64,000 nucleotides of DNA from Barnesiella sp. (GTDB lineage Bacteria > Bacteroidota > Bacteroidia > Bacteroidales > Muribaculaceae): positions 25,508 to 89,507 of the forward strand of contig JAAVFD010000006.1 of the NCBI GenBank assembly GCA_014800945.1, read 5' to 3'. Below, piece by piece: positions 48,347-59,079 of this stretch. The position numbers and the translations under genes are program-made. A model generated the notes under the pieces. The model ran no database searches. It saw only the letters and a program-made list of their open reading frames with translations, and had not been told where the DNA came from. Each line of letters opens with the position of its first letter. The first letter of the stretch is position 1.

Positions 48347-49360
48347 TTAGGGAATCGGAGCAGCTGTTGCGGGAGAAGCAAGCGAGGTTGTAGGTGCTTT
48401 CGCCTCCCAGCCGAGAGCGCTTGCGCCGAGAATAGCGGCATCAGCCTCCTTGAGCTCGGAAAGCAGAACTTTGACTTTGCCTTTGTAGATGCTCAGCATA
48501 TTTTTCTCCATGGCATTGATGAGCGGCTTCATGATGAGGTCGCCCGCCTTGGCGAGTCCGCCGAAAAGCACGAATGCTTCGGGTGAAGAGAATGCGGTGA
48601 AGTCAGCGAGAGCTTCTCCAAGAATCTCACCGGTGTATTCAAAAATCTCTTTGGCGAGTTTATCACCAGCCATAGCTGCATCATATACATCCTTGGATGT
48701 GATTGAGTCAGAGGGAATGTCACGAAGAGTAGAGGGCTCTGTGCGGATTTCAAGGAATTCGCGTGCGGTGCGGCTCACGCCGGTAGCGGAACAGTATGTT
48801 TCGAGGCATCCGGCTCTGCCGCAGCCACATAGACGGCCGTTGTTGCGCTTAACAATAACGTGGCCGAGTTCTCCGGCAAATCCATCGTGACCGTAAACAA
48901 GCTGACCGTTGATAACTATGCCGCTGCCCACGCCGGTGCCAAGTGTAATCATAATGAAATCACGGAGACCTCTCGCGGCACCGTAGGTCATTTCGCCGAT
49001 AGCGGCAGCGTTGGCGTCATTTGTGATGGCAACGGGAATTCCGAATTTATCGGAAAGAAGCTGAGCGAAAGGAACCGGGGTAGGCCAGGGTAGATTCACG
49101 CCATCCTCAATCATGCCTGTGAAGTAGTTCGCGTTAGGCGCTCCCACTCCGATGCCTGAAATCTTGCCTTCGGCATCTACCGATTTGATGAGTCGGGTAG
49201 TTTCGTTGTAAAGCTCGTCAATATAGTCATTGATATTGGAGTGCTTGCGGGTTTTGATAGAATCGCTGGCGAGAACTTTGCCTCGTGCGTCCACAATACC
49301 GAATACGGTGTTGGTGCCGCCCATGTCTATGCCAATCACATAGGGTTTGCTGTTTACCAT
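48347..49360 (-). CDS. ROK-family sugar kinase (glucokinase-like)
   Basis: GIDMGGTNTVFGIV; ELGHVIVKRNNGRLCGCGRAGCLE. Confidence 0.9.
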   Translation of the reverse strand: MVNSKPYVIGIDMGGTNTVFGIVDARGKVLASDSIKTRKHSNINDYIDELYNETTRLIKSVDAEGKISGIGVGAPNANYFTGMIEDGVNLPWPTPVPFAQLLSDKFGIPVAITNDANAAAIGEMTYGAARGLRDFIMITLGTGVGSGIVINGQLVYGHDGFAGELGHVIVKRNNGRLCGCGRAGCLETYCSATGVSRTAREFLEIRTEPSTLRDIPSDSITSKDVYDAAMAGDKLAKEIFEYTGEILGEALADFTAFSSPEAFVLFGGLAKAGDLIMKPLINAMEKNMLSIYKGKVKVLLSELKEADAAILGASALGWEAKAPTTSLASPATAAPIP

Positions 49361-49553
49361 CTTAGTTTAAGGTTTTTATTGTGTTTGTTTATTGTTAGTT
49401 TTGCGCAAAGTTAAAATAAATAATGTAATTAATGCTTTGTTTTTGATTTTTTTTGTGTGGTGTTCAATAAAAGTGAAAAAGTGCCGTTATTTTTAGTGTT
49501 AAGTAGCGCTGTTGGTGCGTGAAATGGTAATTTTTGCTTAACTTTGCATCATT

Positions 49554-50747
49554 ATGAGGAATAAAGTATTCAATTATCTGGTTATATTAAGTGGACTTTT
49601 GTGTGTAGTCCTTTCTTCATGTTCAAAAGATGAGCCGGCTCCAAAGCCTGAGCCTAAATGCACTGTGCTTGTGTATATGGTGGCTGATAATGGGCTCGGC
49701 AGTTCCGGTGTTGCTGTTGATGCGATGAATCTCCGTCAAATGCAGACCGTGGCAGAATCTGGAGCTCTTAATGGGGGGCGGTTGCTTGTGTTCTATGATC
49801 CCTATGAGAACGGGGTGAATCCTGAATTGCTTGAAATTACAGCGGAGGGAACCGTGACACTGAAGTCTTATACAGAGGATGTGTCTTCGCTTGACGCGGA
49901 ATTTATGCGTGGTGTTTTGAATGATGCCAAGGAACTGGCTCCGGCACCAAAAAACTGGCTTGTGCTGTGGAGTCATGGCACCGGATGGAAAGAGACTGCT
50001 GATTCCCGCTCTTCAGAGCCACAGATTTCCGTGAACTCTTTCGGTCAGGATTCGCATCCGGAACGCACTGAAATGAATGTCACGACTCTTGCTTCGGTTC
50101 TCGGAGATGATAAGTATTATGACGTGCTGTATTTTGATTGCTGTTTTATGGGGTGCATCGAGGTTGTTTATGAACTTCGTAATTCGGCAAAAGAAATAGT
50201 GGCATCTGCGGCTGAGCTGCCTATAGAAGGCATGCCTTACAGCACGAATATCCCGGCGATGTTTGCCGATGATGCTACTGCACGGCAGGTGGCGCAGAAT
50301 ACGTTGGATTACTATAAGAGCGATGCCGCATCTAATAATTCATGCACGATTGCGGTTGTGGAAACCGATAAGCTTGATCAGCTTGCTGAAGCATCACGTG
50401 CTATTCAACGAACCGGGGCGGTTGTGCCTTCTACTTATTATGTAGATGCCATAAAACTGTTCCGTAAAAATTTCACAAATTCATACACTTACGATTTCGG
50501 GCATTATTACAATAATATTCCGGTGGAAGATCAGAGCCTGATTGATGACTGGAATGAGAAATATCGCGCGGCTGTGACCTATTTTGGTTCTACTCCGATA
50601 AGTTACGGTCTTGACATGACGGGCTTTACCGGTCTTGGCTCATATATTGTACGCACGGACAGTGATTTATACATAGCTGGCTATATGAATCTGTCCTGGT
50701 ATAAAGATGTTATAAGTGAAAACCCTGAAATTAAGATTCAGAAATGA
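49554..50747 (+). CDS. Clostripain-like (C11) cysteine peptidase lipoprotein
   Basis: VLWSHGTGW and LYFDCCFMGCIEVVYEL catalytic motifs; lipobox LSSCS. Confidence 0.85.
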   Translation: MRNKVFNYLVILSGLLCVVLSSCSKDEPAPKPEPKCTVLVYMVADNGLGSSGVAVDAMNLRQMQTVAESGALNGGRLLVFYDPYENGVNPELLEITAEGTVTLKSYTEDVSSLDAEFMRGVLNDAKELAPAPKNWLVLWSHGTGWKETADSRSSEPQISVNSFGQDSHPERTEMNVTTLASVLGDDKYYDVLYFDCCFMGCIEVVYELRNSAKEIVASAAELPIEGMPYSTNIPAMFADDATARQVAQNTLDYYKSDAASNNSCTIAVVETDKLDQLAEASRAIQRTGAVVPSTYYVDAIKLFRKNFTNSYTYDFGHYYNNIPVEDQSLIDDWNEKYRAAVTYFGSTPISYGLDMTGFTGLGSYIVRTDSDLYIAGYMNLSWYKDVISENPEIKIQK

Positions 50748-51868
50748 TGACCCCCCTTTTATTGCAGATTCCTGTGACTGAAGCTGTGGCAGATAGTGTT
50801 GCTACTGTGTCGCAAGATTTAGGAGTATTGAAAAATCTTACTGTTGATGATTTGATAAATCGTCTGGCTAAAGATATAGTGGAATTTGCTATACACTTTG
50901 CTATAGCATTCCTTGTATTTTATATCGGTAAGTTTATAATCAAGCGTATTTATAATGTCACCGGCTCTATCCTTGCAAACAGAAGGGTTGAAACTTCGCT
51001 ATCTACCTTCATTCTCAGTCTTGTAAGAATTGTACTTTATTTTATATTGCTCATTACTGTAATAGGTATTCTGGGCATAAACACCAGTTCTTTCATCGCT
51101 CTCTTTGCTTCGGCAGGTGTTGCTATCGGTATGGCTCTCAGCGGCACCTTGCAGAATTTTGCAGGGGGTGTGCTGATTTTGTTGCTCAAGCCATATAAGA
51201 TTGGGGACTATATTGAGGCGCAGGGATTTGCGGGTACTGTCACTGAAATTCAAATATTTTCAACGCTTATAAGCACTCCGGATAATAAGTCTATCAATAT
51301 TCCTAACGGCTCTCTCAGCACCGGCTCCATAAATAACTGGTCGCTTCGTCCGTACAGGAGGGTGCAGTGGGATGTAGGTATATCTTACGGTGATGATTAC
51401 GACATTGCTGCATCAGCTCTTATGGCTATTCTTGACAGCGAACCGCTGATTATCAGGCCGGGAGTGGAAAAGACTGATAAAGATGAGGCAGACAGGCTTG
51501 ACGCTGAAGCTGAGGCAGCTGAGAAATCAGATATGGAGGCCGGTGGTAAAAAGGGTGGTTGGCTCAAGCGTGTTATTGAACATCAGAAAGAGAAAATGCA
51601 CGAGAGAAATATTCGCCAGGAGGCTGCTGTAAACTCTATCGTGAAGAGCCCGGTAGCTAATCCGAGTGTTGCAATCTCGGCTTTGGCGGATAGTAGCGTG
51701 AATCTGGTGGTGCGTGCATGGGTGCGTACCGGTGACTATTGGACTGTTTATAATCGCGTTATCGAGCGCATCTACAAAGAGTTGCCAAAGAGTGGGGTCT
51801 CTTTCCCTTTCCCGCAGCTGGATGTGCATGTTGTAGATATGCCGCGTCAGTCCGGACCACAGGCATAA
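50744..51868 (+). CDS. Small-conductance mechanosensitive channel (MscS family)
   Basis: GVAIGMALSGTLQNFAGGVLILLLKPYKIGDYIEAQGFAGTV. Confidence 0.92.
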   Translation: MMTPLLLQIPVTEAVADSVATVSQDLGVLKNLTVDDLINRLAKDIVEFAIHFAIAFLVFYIGKFIIKRIYNVTGSILANRRVETSLSTFILSLVRIVLYFILLITVIGILGINTSSFIALFASAGVAIGMALSGTLQNFAGGVLILLLKPYKIGDYIEAQGFAGTVTEIQIFSTLISTPDNKSINIPNGSLSTGSINNWSLRPYRRVQWDVGISYGDDYDIAASALMAILDSEPLIIRPGVEKTDKDEADRLDAEAEAAEKSDMEAGGKKGGWLKRVIEHQKEKMHERNIRQEAAVNSIVKSPVANPSVAISALADSSVNLVVRAWVRTGDYWTVYNRVIERIYKELPKSGVSFPFPQLDVHVVDMPRQSGPQA

Positions 51869-52170
51869 GCGCTGCTTTTTTGTGTAATCTCTGACCCGTT
51901 GCTCGGGTCGGCTCAAAATCGCACTCTAAATAATTCTTAACAACCTTGGAGTATTGCAATTCTTTCCTTACTTTTGCGATACCATAGGCGTTTACTTGTC
52001 TTTTTGCTCGTATATACGTCCGTGGCAGGCTTTCTGAGTCATTGCGGCGGTGCCGCAGCTTTCTCCTTGCCTCGTCAGCCTCTTTTGGCGCGGATATGAA
52101 ATGCGCCCCGGATGCACTTATTTCTATTGTTTGTGTGTCCTGCCGACAAGATAATAGAAAAAACAACATA

Positions 52171-53901
52171 ATGACAAGTAAATGGATTTATTCACCCTTA
52201 ACAACAGAAGAGCAGAAATTAGAAACAGAATTAGATAAGAAATACGCTTCAGTAGCACCCGTCAGCGAATTGCTGGTACAGAGAGGAATAACATCGGTTG
52301 AGGATGCGGAAAAGTTTTTTCATCCGTCATTGAAAAATCTGCACGACCCTTTTCTGATGGAGGGAATGGCAGACGCTGTGGCGAGGCTTAATAAGGCGTT
52401 AGGCTCGAAAGAGCGGATTATGGTGTATGGCGATTATGATGTGGATGGTACCACCGCAGTGTCGCTCGTATATAAATATCTGAGGAATTTTTACTCCAAT
52501 GTAGATTACTATATTCCAAACCGTGATGATGAGGGTTATGGAATATCGAAGCACAGCATTGACTATGCGGCTTCGCAAGGGGTATCGCTCATCATTGTTC
52601 TTGATTGCGGAATCAAGGCTATCGAAGAAATTAAGTATGCCAAGTCGATAGGCATTGACTTTATTATCTGCGACCACCATGTGCAGGATGATGAATTGCC
52701 GCCGGCGGCAGCAATTCTCAATCCCAAGCTTGAGGGAAGCACATATCCGTGTCCTCACCTGAGCGGCTGCGGTGTGGGCTATAAGTTTATGCAGGCTTTT
52801 GCCAAGAGCAATGCAATGCCTCTCACCGATTTGGAAAATATGCTTGATCTGGTGGCTGTGAGCATAGCGGCAGATATTGTGCCGATGGTTGACGAGAACA
52901 GAATTCTTGCTTACCACGGGCTCAGGCGACTCAATACAAATCCCAATCTCGGACTCCGGGCAATTATACGTACATGCGGACTTGCCGGGAAGGAAATCAC
53001 CATCTCTGATGTTATTTTCAAAATAGGTCCGCGCATCAATGCTTCGGGTAGAATGCAGAGCGGACGGGAAGCTGTTGAGCTTCTGGTGGCGAGAGATAGT
53101 GAGGAGGCTATGGAAAAGGCTAAGGCGGTTGACCAGTACAATAAGGATAGAAAGGAGCTGGACAAGCGCATAACCGAAGAGGCTAATGCTTTGCTGGATG
53201 CACGCAATGAGGCGCTGTCAGATAAAAAGTCGATTGTTATTTATAATAAGGATTGGCACAGGGGCATCATTGGTATCGTGGCTTCAAGGCTGACAGAGCT
53301 CTACTACAAACCGGCGGTTGTGCTTACACTTAATAATGGTCTTGCTACCGGCTCATCACGCTCGGTTCAAGGGTTTGACATATACAAGGCGGTGGAGGCT
53401 TGCAGGGATCTTCTTGAAAATTTCGGCGGGCATACCTATGCTGTCGGGCTGTCGCTCAAAGAGGAGAATATTCCTGAATTTACACGCCGTTTCGAGGAGT
53501 ATGTGTCGCAGCACATTCTGCCTACTCAGTTGACCCCGCTGCTTGATATAGATGCATACATTAACTTTGCACAGATAACTCCCGAGTTTGTGGGAATGCT
53601 CCGCAAGTTCAACCCCTACGGTCCCGGTAATCAGAAGCCTGTGTTCTGCGCAAGAAATGTAAAGGATTTCGGCACAAGCAAGCTGGTAGGTAAAAATTTG
53701 GAACATATTAAGCTTGAGCTGGTTGACGATACATCAGGCAAGGTGTTCAATGGTATAGCATTCAATATGGTGCAGCATTTTGAGCATATTCATTCATGCA
53801 AGCCGTTTGATATCTGCTTTACAATTGAGGATAACAAGCATCATTCCGCTCTCGCTTCGGTGCAGCTGCTCATCAAGGAGATTCGTCCGTCGCAAGAATG
53901 A
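52171..53901 (+). CDS. recJ: Single-stranded-DNA exonuclease
   Basis: MVYGDYDVDGTTAVSL, ICDHHVQ, RINASGRM; start at MTSKWIYSPL. Confidence 0.93.
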   Translation: MTSKWIYSPLTTEEQKLETELDKKYASVAPVSELLVQRGITSVEDAEKFFHPSLKNLHDPFLMEGMADAVARLNKALGSKERIMVYGDYDVDGTTAVSLVYKYLRNFYSNVDYYIPNRDDEGYGISKHSIDYAASQGVSLIIVLDCGIKAIEEIKYAKSIGIDFIICDHHVQDDELPPAAAILNPKLEGSTYPCPHLSGCGVGYKFMQAFAKSNAMPLTDLENMLDLVAVSIAADIVPMVDENRILAYHGLRRLNTNPNLGLRAIIRTCGLAGKEITISDVIFKIGPRINASGRMQSGREAVELLVARDSEEAMEKAKAVDQYNKDRKELDKRITEEANALLDARNEALSDKKSIVIYNKDWHRGIIGIVASRLTELYYKPAVVLTLNNGLATGSSRSVQGFDIYKAVEACRDLLENFGGHTYAVGLSLKEENIPEFTRRFEEYVSQHILPTQLTPLLDIDAYINFAQITPEFVGMLRKFNPYGPGNQKPVFCARNVKDFGTSKLVGKNLEHIKLELVDDTSGKVFNGIAFNMVQHFEHIHSCKPFDICFTIEDNKHHSALASVQLLIKEIRPSQE

Positions 53902-55793
53902 CTGCTCAGGAGCTGACACCGCTCTCGGTTCTCCGGCAGTACTGGGGCTACGATTCGTTCCGTCCGTTGCAGGAGGATATCATCAACTCGGTTATAGGGG
54001 GGTGGGACACTCTTGCTCTGTTGCCTACCGGAGGAGGTAAGTCTATAACGTTCCAGGTGCCGGCTCTGGTGCTCGGAGGACTGACAATTGTTGTCACTCC
54101 TCTCATATCGCTGATGAAGGACCAGGTGGATAACCTGCGCGAGCGGTCTGTTTCGGCGGTTTGTCTCCATTCCGGACTCAGTAGGCGGGAGCAGACTCTT
54201 GTTATGGATAAGTGTCGGCTCGGCAAGGCTACTCTGCTGTATGTGTCTCCGGAGAAGTTGCATTCGTCAGCATTTATCGATCAGATTCGTCGCTTTAATG
54301 TGCGGCTTATAGCTGTTGATGAGGCGCATTGTATATCGCAGTGGGGATATGATTTCCGTCCCTCTTATCTTGAAATAGCTGCCCTGCGTGATCTGTTTCC
54401 CGATGCTCCGGTGCTTGCTCTCACAGCTTCAGCTACTCCTGCTGTTGCTAAAGATATTATGGAGCGGCTGCGGTTTAAGGGGGAAAAGGTCTTTGCCAAA
54501 AGTTTCAGTCGCCCCAATATCTCTTATGTGGTCCGGTATGCGGAACATAAGGATGCCGTAATGCTTAAGGCGGTGAAATCGGTTCCGGGTACGGCTATTA
54601 TATATGTACGCTCGCGCAAGCGCACGCGTGAGATTGCAGAAGTTCTCCGTGCTGAAGGTATTTCTGCCGGTTATTACCATGCCGGATTGTCGGTTGAGGA
54701 GAAGAACGATCGTCAGCGCCGGTGGAAATCGGGCGAGCTTAGGGTTATAGTGGCGACCAACGCATTCGGAATGGGTATTGACAAGCCGGACGTGCGTCTT
54801 GTGGTGCACTATGATATACCCCCTTCGCTTGAGGAGTATTATCAGGAGGCAGGCAGGGCAGGACGTGACGGACTTCCTTCTTTTGCTCTTCTTATAGCCG
54901 GAAATTATGATAAGGGCGTGCTTACCAGACGACTGTCTGATGCGTTCCCCTCAAGGGAGTATATCCGCAGGGTTTATGAACTTGCCTGCAATTTTGTCAA
55001 TATTGCGGTTGGCGAGGGGTATCAGACTGCCCGCGACTTTGATTTCGGTCTTTTTTGTACCCGTTTTCATTTGCAGCCGCTTATGGCTCGAAGTGCTCTC
55101 GGTCTGCTCACTGCCGCCGGTTGGATAGAATATGTTGAGGAAGTGGCATCGCGTTCACGAGCCATGATTCTGCTTTCAAAGGAAGATCTTTATTCTCTTC
55201 GTCTGGACGGAGATGCCGACAAGGTTCTGCAGCTTATGTTGCGCACTTATACCGGTCTGTTTGCCGATTATGTGTATATTAGCGAAACTCTCATCGCTTC
55301 GCGGCTGAATATGACGGCTGAAAGGGTATATCAGGCTCTGCTTGCACTCGGGCGTGCCCGTGCGCTGCACTATGTGCCTCGTTCTGATTCTCCTTTCATT
55401 TATTTTCCAACCTCACGCGAATTGCCTAAATATATCACTATACCTATAGAGGTGTATGAGCAGCAGCGTGACCGCATGAAGGTGCGCCTTGATGCGGTAA
55501 AGGAGTTTGTTTTCGGCAGCGATGGATGCCGCGTAAACCGTATGCTTCAATATTTTGGAGAAAAACCGCAGATGCCATGCGGCAAGTGTGATGTGTGCCG
55601 TGGTTCCAAACCGGTGAATCATCCCTCGATTGATGAAAAAATCCTTTATCTTGCTTCTCAGCCCGGCGGACACACAATTGATTATATTGCCGGGCAGCTG
55701 TCTGTTTCCGTAGATATCGTTATTGCTACCGCCCGGAGGTTGCTTGATTCCGGGGCTCTTACTCTTTCCGGTTCAACTCTTACCGCAAATTAG
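53898..55793 (+). CDS. recQ: ATP-dependent DNA helicase RecQ
   Basis: LLPTGGGKSITFQVPAL, DEAHCISQWGYDFRP, zinc cysteines CGKCDVC. Confidence 0.95.
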   Translation: MTAQELTPLSVLRQYWGYDSFRPLQEDIINSVIGGWDTLALLPTGGGKSITFQVPALVLGGLTIVVTPLISLMKDQVDNLRERSVSAVCLHSGLSRREQTLVMDKCRLGKATLLYVSPEKLHSSAFIDQIRRFNVRLIAVDEAHCISQWGYDFRPSYLEIAALRDLFPDAPVLALTASATPAVAKDIMERLRFKGEKVFAKSFSRPNISYVVRYAEHKDAVMLKAVKSVPGTAIIYVRSRKRTREIAEVLRAEGISAGYYHAGLSVEEKNDRQRRWKSGELRVIVATNAFGMGIDKPDVRLVVHYDIPPSLEEYYQEAGRAGRDGLPSFALLIAGNYDKGVLTRRLSDAFPSREYIRRVYELACNFVNIAVGEGYQTARDFDFGLFCTRFHLQPLMARSALGLLTAAGWIEYVEEVASRSRAMILLSKEDLYSLRLDGDADKVLQLMLRTYTGLFADYVYISETLIASRLNMTAERVYQALLALGRARALHYVPRSDSPFIYFPTSRELPKYITIPIEVYEQQRDRMKVRLDAVKEFVFGSDGCRVNRMLQYFGEKPQMPCGKCDVCRGSKPVNHPSIDEKILYLASQPGGHTIDYIAGQLSVSVDIVIATARRLLDSGALTLSGSTLTAN

Positions 55794-55799
55794 TCTGAT

Positions 55800-55835
55800 G
55801 GTCCAATTGGTCTAATTAGTCCTATTAGCCTAATT
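55800..55835. repeat. Degenerate 9-bp tandem repeat (GGTCYAATT)4
   Basis: ggtccaatt ggtctaatt agtcctatt agcctaatt. Confidence 0.6.
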
Positions 55836-55897
55836 CAATGTTAATTCGCTCGATAGAGTTAACATCTCATTGTTAATTCGGTTAAAATAATATAATC

Positions 55898-55907
55898 GGG
55901 GGGGGGG
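55898..55907 (+). repeat. G10 homopolymer upstream of susC-like gene
   Basis: tataatcGGGGGGGGGGtaagtt. Confidence 0.9.
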
Positions 55908-56036
55908 TAAGTTAATCTTTATTAAATTCTATTATCTACCTTTGGCGTCTGTTACTAACGCAACCCTATTGTTAGGCGAGCGTCGGTAGCACAAATTTAC
56001 ACATTTTTCATTATTGTTTTACACATTTTCTTAAGT

Positions 56037-59000
56037 ATGAAAAAGTTATTTTCACTAATCGTGACTGTAATGTTCGCTATTACAGCCGTTGCCCAGACAA
56101 TTAATGTCAGGGGTGTCGTGCTGCAGGCGTCCGATCAGGAGCCGATTCCGGGCGCTACAGTCAAAGCGAAGGGTACCACTATCGGCACTCAGACAGATGT
56201 AAACGGTGAGTTCAGACTCACAATTCCCGCTTCTGTAAAGTTCCTTGATGTTTCTTTCATTGGAATGTTCCCCGTTGAGGTGGAGGTTAAGCCTAACCTT
56301 ACCATCTATATGGAGGAGAACGAAACCGTTATCGATGAAGTTGTCGTTACCGGTTACGGCTCTACTAAAAAGGCTGCTTTCACAGGTGCCGCTTCTGTTG
56401 TAAACGGTGATGTGGTTGACCGCAAGAGCGATGCCAACTTCGTGAAGTCTCTCGAAGGTCAGGTCACAGGTTTCCAGTACAATAACTCTACAAGCGCTCC
56501 CGGTCAATTCGGTACTGTATATGTGCGTGGTATGGGTTCGCTCAGCAGTTCCTCTCAGCCATTGTATGTGATTGACGGTATTCCTGTTAATTCCGATTAT
56601 GAAGGCATGAGCTCGACAACCAACAGCTATTTTGACCCGATGGCGGCTTATAACCCCAATGATATCGAGAGCGTTACTGTCCTCAAGGATGCTGCCGCTA
56701 CTGCTATCTATGGTTCTCGTGCTGCTAACGGCGTCATCGTCATCACTACCAAAAAAGGTGGTCAGAGTAAACTCAATGTCACATTCGAGACCCGTCAGGG
56801 ATTCACCTCGATTGCAAACAATAACATGAAGTATGCAAACGCTGCTACCACTATGGACCTGTTTGCTAAAGGTTATGCAGCTCGTACCGGTCGCCCTTAT
56901 GACGCTTGTTACCAGATAATGGTAAACAACTTCGCATGGGATGGTGAAACCGATGTAGATTGGATTGATCTTGTTACCCGCAAAGGATATTACCAGGACT
57001 ACAACCTCAGTTTCAATGGTTCTGTAGGTACCACTAACTACTACGCGAACCTTAACTATAACGATGTAGAGGGTCTTGTAATCAGCTCCGGTAACAAACG
57101 TTACTCCGGTCGTATCAATTTGGACACCAAGTATCGCTTCCTTTCTGTTGGTTTCAACTCTTCTTACAGCTATTCGAAAAATAACGGCTTCTCTCAGTCA
57201 ACAGGTGGTTCTAACTCTTCTCCGATAGTTGGTGCTATAACCTCTATGACCCCTATGGATGCTCCTTACATCGGTGAGGGTGCTGACCGTAAATATGCTC
57301 ATGTTGATAACTGGAATCCGCTCGCAGTTCAGGACCCTGAACTTGGTGACATCAGCGAAGTTACAAACCAGACCATTAATGCCAATCCCTGGCTGCGTAT
57401 CGATTTCGGAAAAGGTATCTGGGCTAAGACTAACTTCGGTGTAAACATCATGGATCAGCGTCAGTATGACTACTGGAGTGCTGTTTATAATGCGCAAGCT
57501 TTGGACTATAATGGTCTCGGTCAGCAGTACAATACAAAATCTACAACTCTCACATGGACCAATACTCTCGGCTGGAATTACAAGTTCGGTGAACACGCTA
57601 TTGACCTTCTCTTCGGTCAGGAAATGCAGAGATATAACTACTGGTATGAGTACTACTCAGGCAGCGACTTCCCCTTTGCCGATTCCGGTATGCGTGATCT
57701 TACCACAGCCGGTAACATGGAAATGGGAGCGGAATTCTACAAATCAGAATCTCGCCTTGCATCTTACTTTACTGATCTTCACTACAGCTATGCTGACCGC
57801 TATTATGTATCAGCTTCATACCGCCGTGACGGTAGCTCGGTGTTCGGCGCTAAAAACCGTTGGGGTAATTTCTGGAGCGTCGGTGGTAAATGGCGTGTTA
57901 CTGAAGAGTCTTTCCTGAAAGGCAACCGTGCCCTCACCAATCTTGCTATACGTGTTAGCTATGGTACTGTTGGTAATCAGTCTCTCCCGTCTCTTTATGC
58001 CGCACGCGGTTATTATGCAGCCGGTTACAACTATGCGGGTGTGCCGGGTATGGTGCCTGCTCAGATTTCTAACCCGGACCTCACTTGGGAGACTTCAAAG
58101 AAATTCGATGCAGGTTTTGACGCTTCACTCTTTAACCGTGTGAACTTTACATTCGACTTCTATAACGAGCTGACAGACGATGCCCTTTATAGCGTACCCT
58201 TGTCTTATACTACCGGTCTCGGTTCCTCCTACCGCAATATCGGTAAGATCCGTAACTACGGTGTTGAATTCGGTGTTAACGGAACTGCGTACTACAACAA
58301 GGACATTCTTGTAAATCTGTTCGCAAACATCACATGGAATAGAAATAAGGTTATCAAACTGGCTGACGGAGATATTGTCAGCACTTATACAATCATTCAG
58401 GAAGGTCGTCCTTACCGTCAGTTCTATATGCCTGAATATGCCGGAGTGAATAAGGAAAATGGTAAGGCTCTCTACTATCTCAATGAAGAGGGTGAGGAAA
58501 CTACCGAAAATTTCAGTGAGGCTGCCAAGCGTTATGTCGGTAGTGCTGAGCCAAAGGTGTTCGGTGCGTTCGGTCTTAATGCAAATGCCTACGGTTTTGA
58601 CCTCTCTATGCAGTTCAACTACCGTCTCGGCTCCAAGGTTTATGATACTGGTCACAGATTCACCGGTTGGGGTATGTCGCTTATGACACCACTACAGACG
58701 GTTGCTGACAATTCATGGACTCCTGAAAATCCCAATGCTAAATATCCTCAGTATATATACGGAGACCCGAATCAGACAACTTCTACCTATTCGTCACGCT
58801 GGTTGATGAATGGTAGCTATCTCCGTCTGAGCAACATAACATTCGGCTACACTCTTCCTGTTAAAATTACACGCAAGGCATTTATGGAAAAGGTTCGTTT
58901 CTACACAACCTTTGACAATGTTCACACCTGGACTGCTTCTGATTTCATTGGTTATAACCCCGAAACATATTCAAGCGGTGTGATTGCTTGGCAGTATCCG

Positions 59001-59042
59001 GCAATATTCACTTTCACCGGTGGTGTACAGGTTACATTCTAA
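56037..59042 (+). CDS. SusC/RagA-family TonB-dependent outer-membrane transporter
   Basis: GVVLQASDQEPIPGATVKAKGT, DEVVVTGYGSTKKAAFTGA, YGSRAANGVIVITTKKG. Confidence 0.95.
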   Translation: MKKLFSLIVTVMFAITAVAQTINVRGVVLQASDQEPIPGATVKAKGTTIGTQTDVNGEFRLTIPASVKFLDVSFIGMFPVEVEVKPNLTIYMEENETVIDEVVVTGYGSTKKAAFTGAASVVNGDVVDRKSDANFVKSLEGQVTGFQYNNSTSAPGQFGTVYVRGMGSLSSSSQPLYVIDGIPVNSDYEGMSSTTNSYFDPMAAYNPNDIESVTVLKDAAATAIYGSRAANGVIVITTKKGGQSKLNVTFETRQGFTSIANNNMKYANAATTMDLFAKGYAARTGRPYDACYQIMVNNFAWDGETDVDWIDLVTRKGYYQDYNLSFNGSVGTTNYYANLNYNDVEGLVISSGNKRYSGRINLDTKYRFLSVGFNSSYSYSKNNGFSQSTGGSNSSPIVGAITSMTPMDAPYIGEGADRKYAHVDNWNPLAVQDPELGDISEVTNQTINANPWLRIDFGKGIWAKTNFGVNIMDQRQYDYWSAVYNAQALDYNGLGQQYNTKSTTLTWTNTLGWNYKFGEHAIDLLFGQEMQRYNYWYEYYSGSDFPFADSGMRDLTTAGNMEMGAEFYKSESRLASYFTDLHYSYADRYYVSASYRRDGSSVFGAKNRWGNFWSVGGKWRVTEESFLKGNRALTNLAIRVSYGTVGNQSLPSLYAARGYYAAGYNYAGVPGMVPAQISNPDLTWETSKKFDAGFDASLFNRVNFTFDFYNELTDDALYSVPLSYTTGLGSSYRNIGKIRNYGVEFGVNGTAYYNKDILVNLFANITWNRNKVIKLADGDIVSTYTIIQEGRPYRQFYMPEYAGVNKENGKALYYLNEEGEETTENFSEAAKRYVGSAEPKVFGAFGLNANAYGFDLSMQFNYRLGSKVYDTGHRFTGWGMSLMTPLQTVADNSWTPENPNAKYPQYIYGDPNQTTSTYSSRWLMNGSYLRLSNITFGYTLPVKITRKAFMEKVRFYTTFDNVHTWTASDFIGYNPETYSSGVIAWQYPAIFTFTGGVQVTF

Positions 59043-59079
59043 ACTCCATTTTTAGAAACAATTACAAGAAACAGATTTT

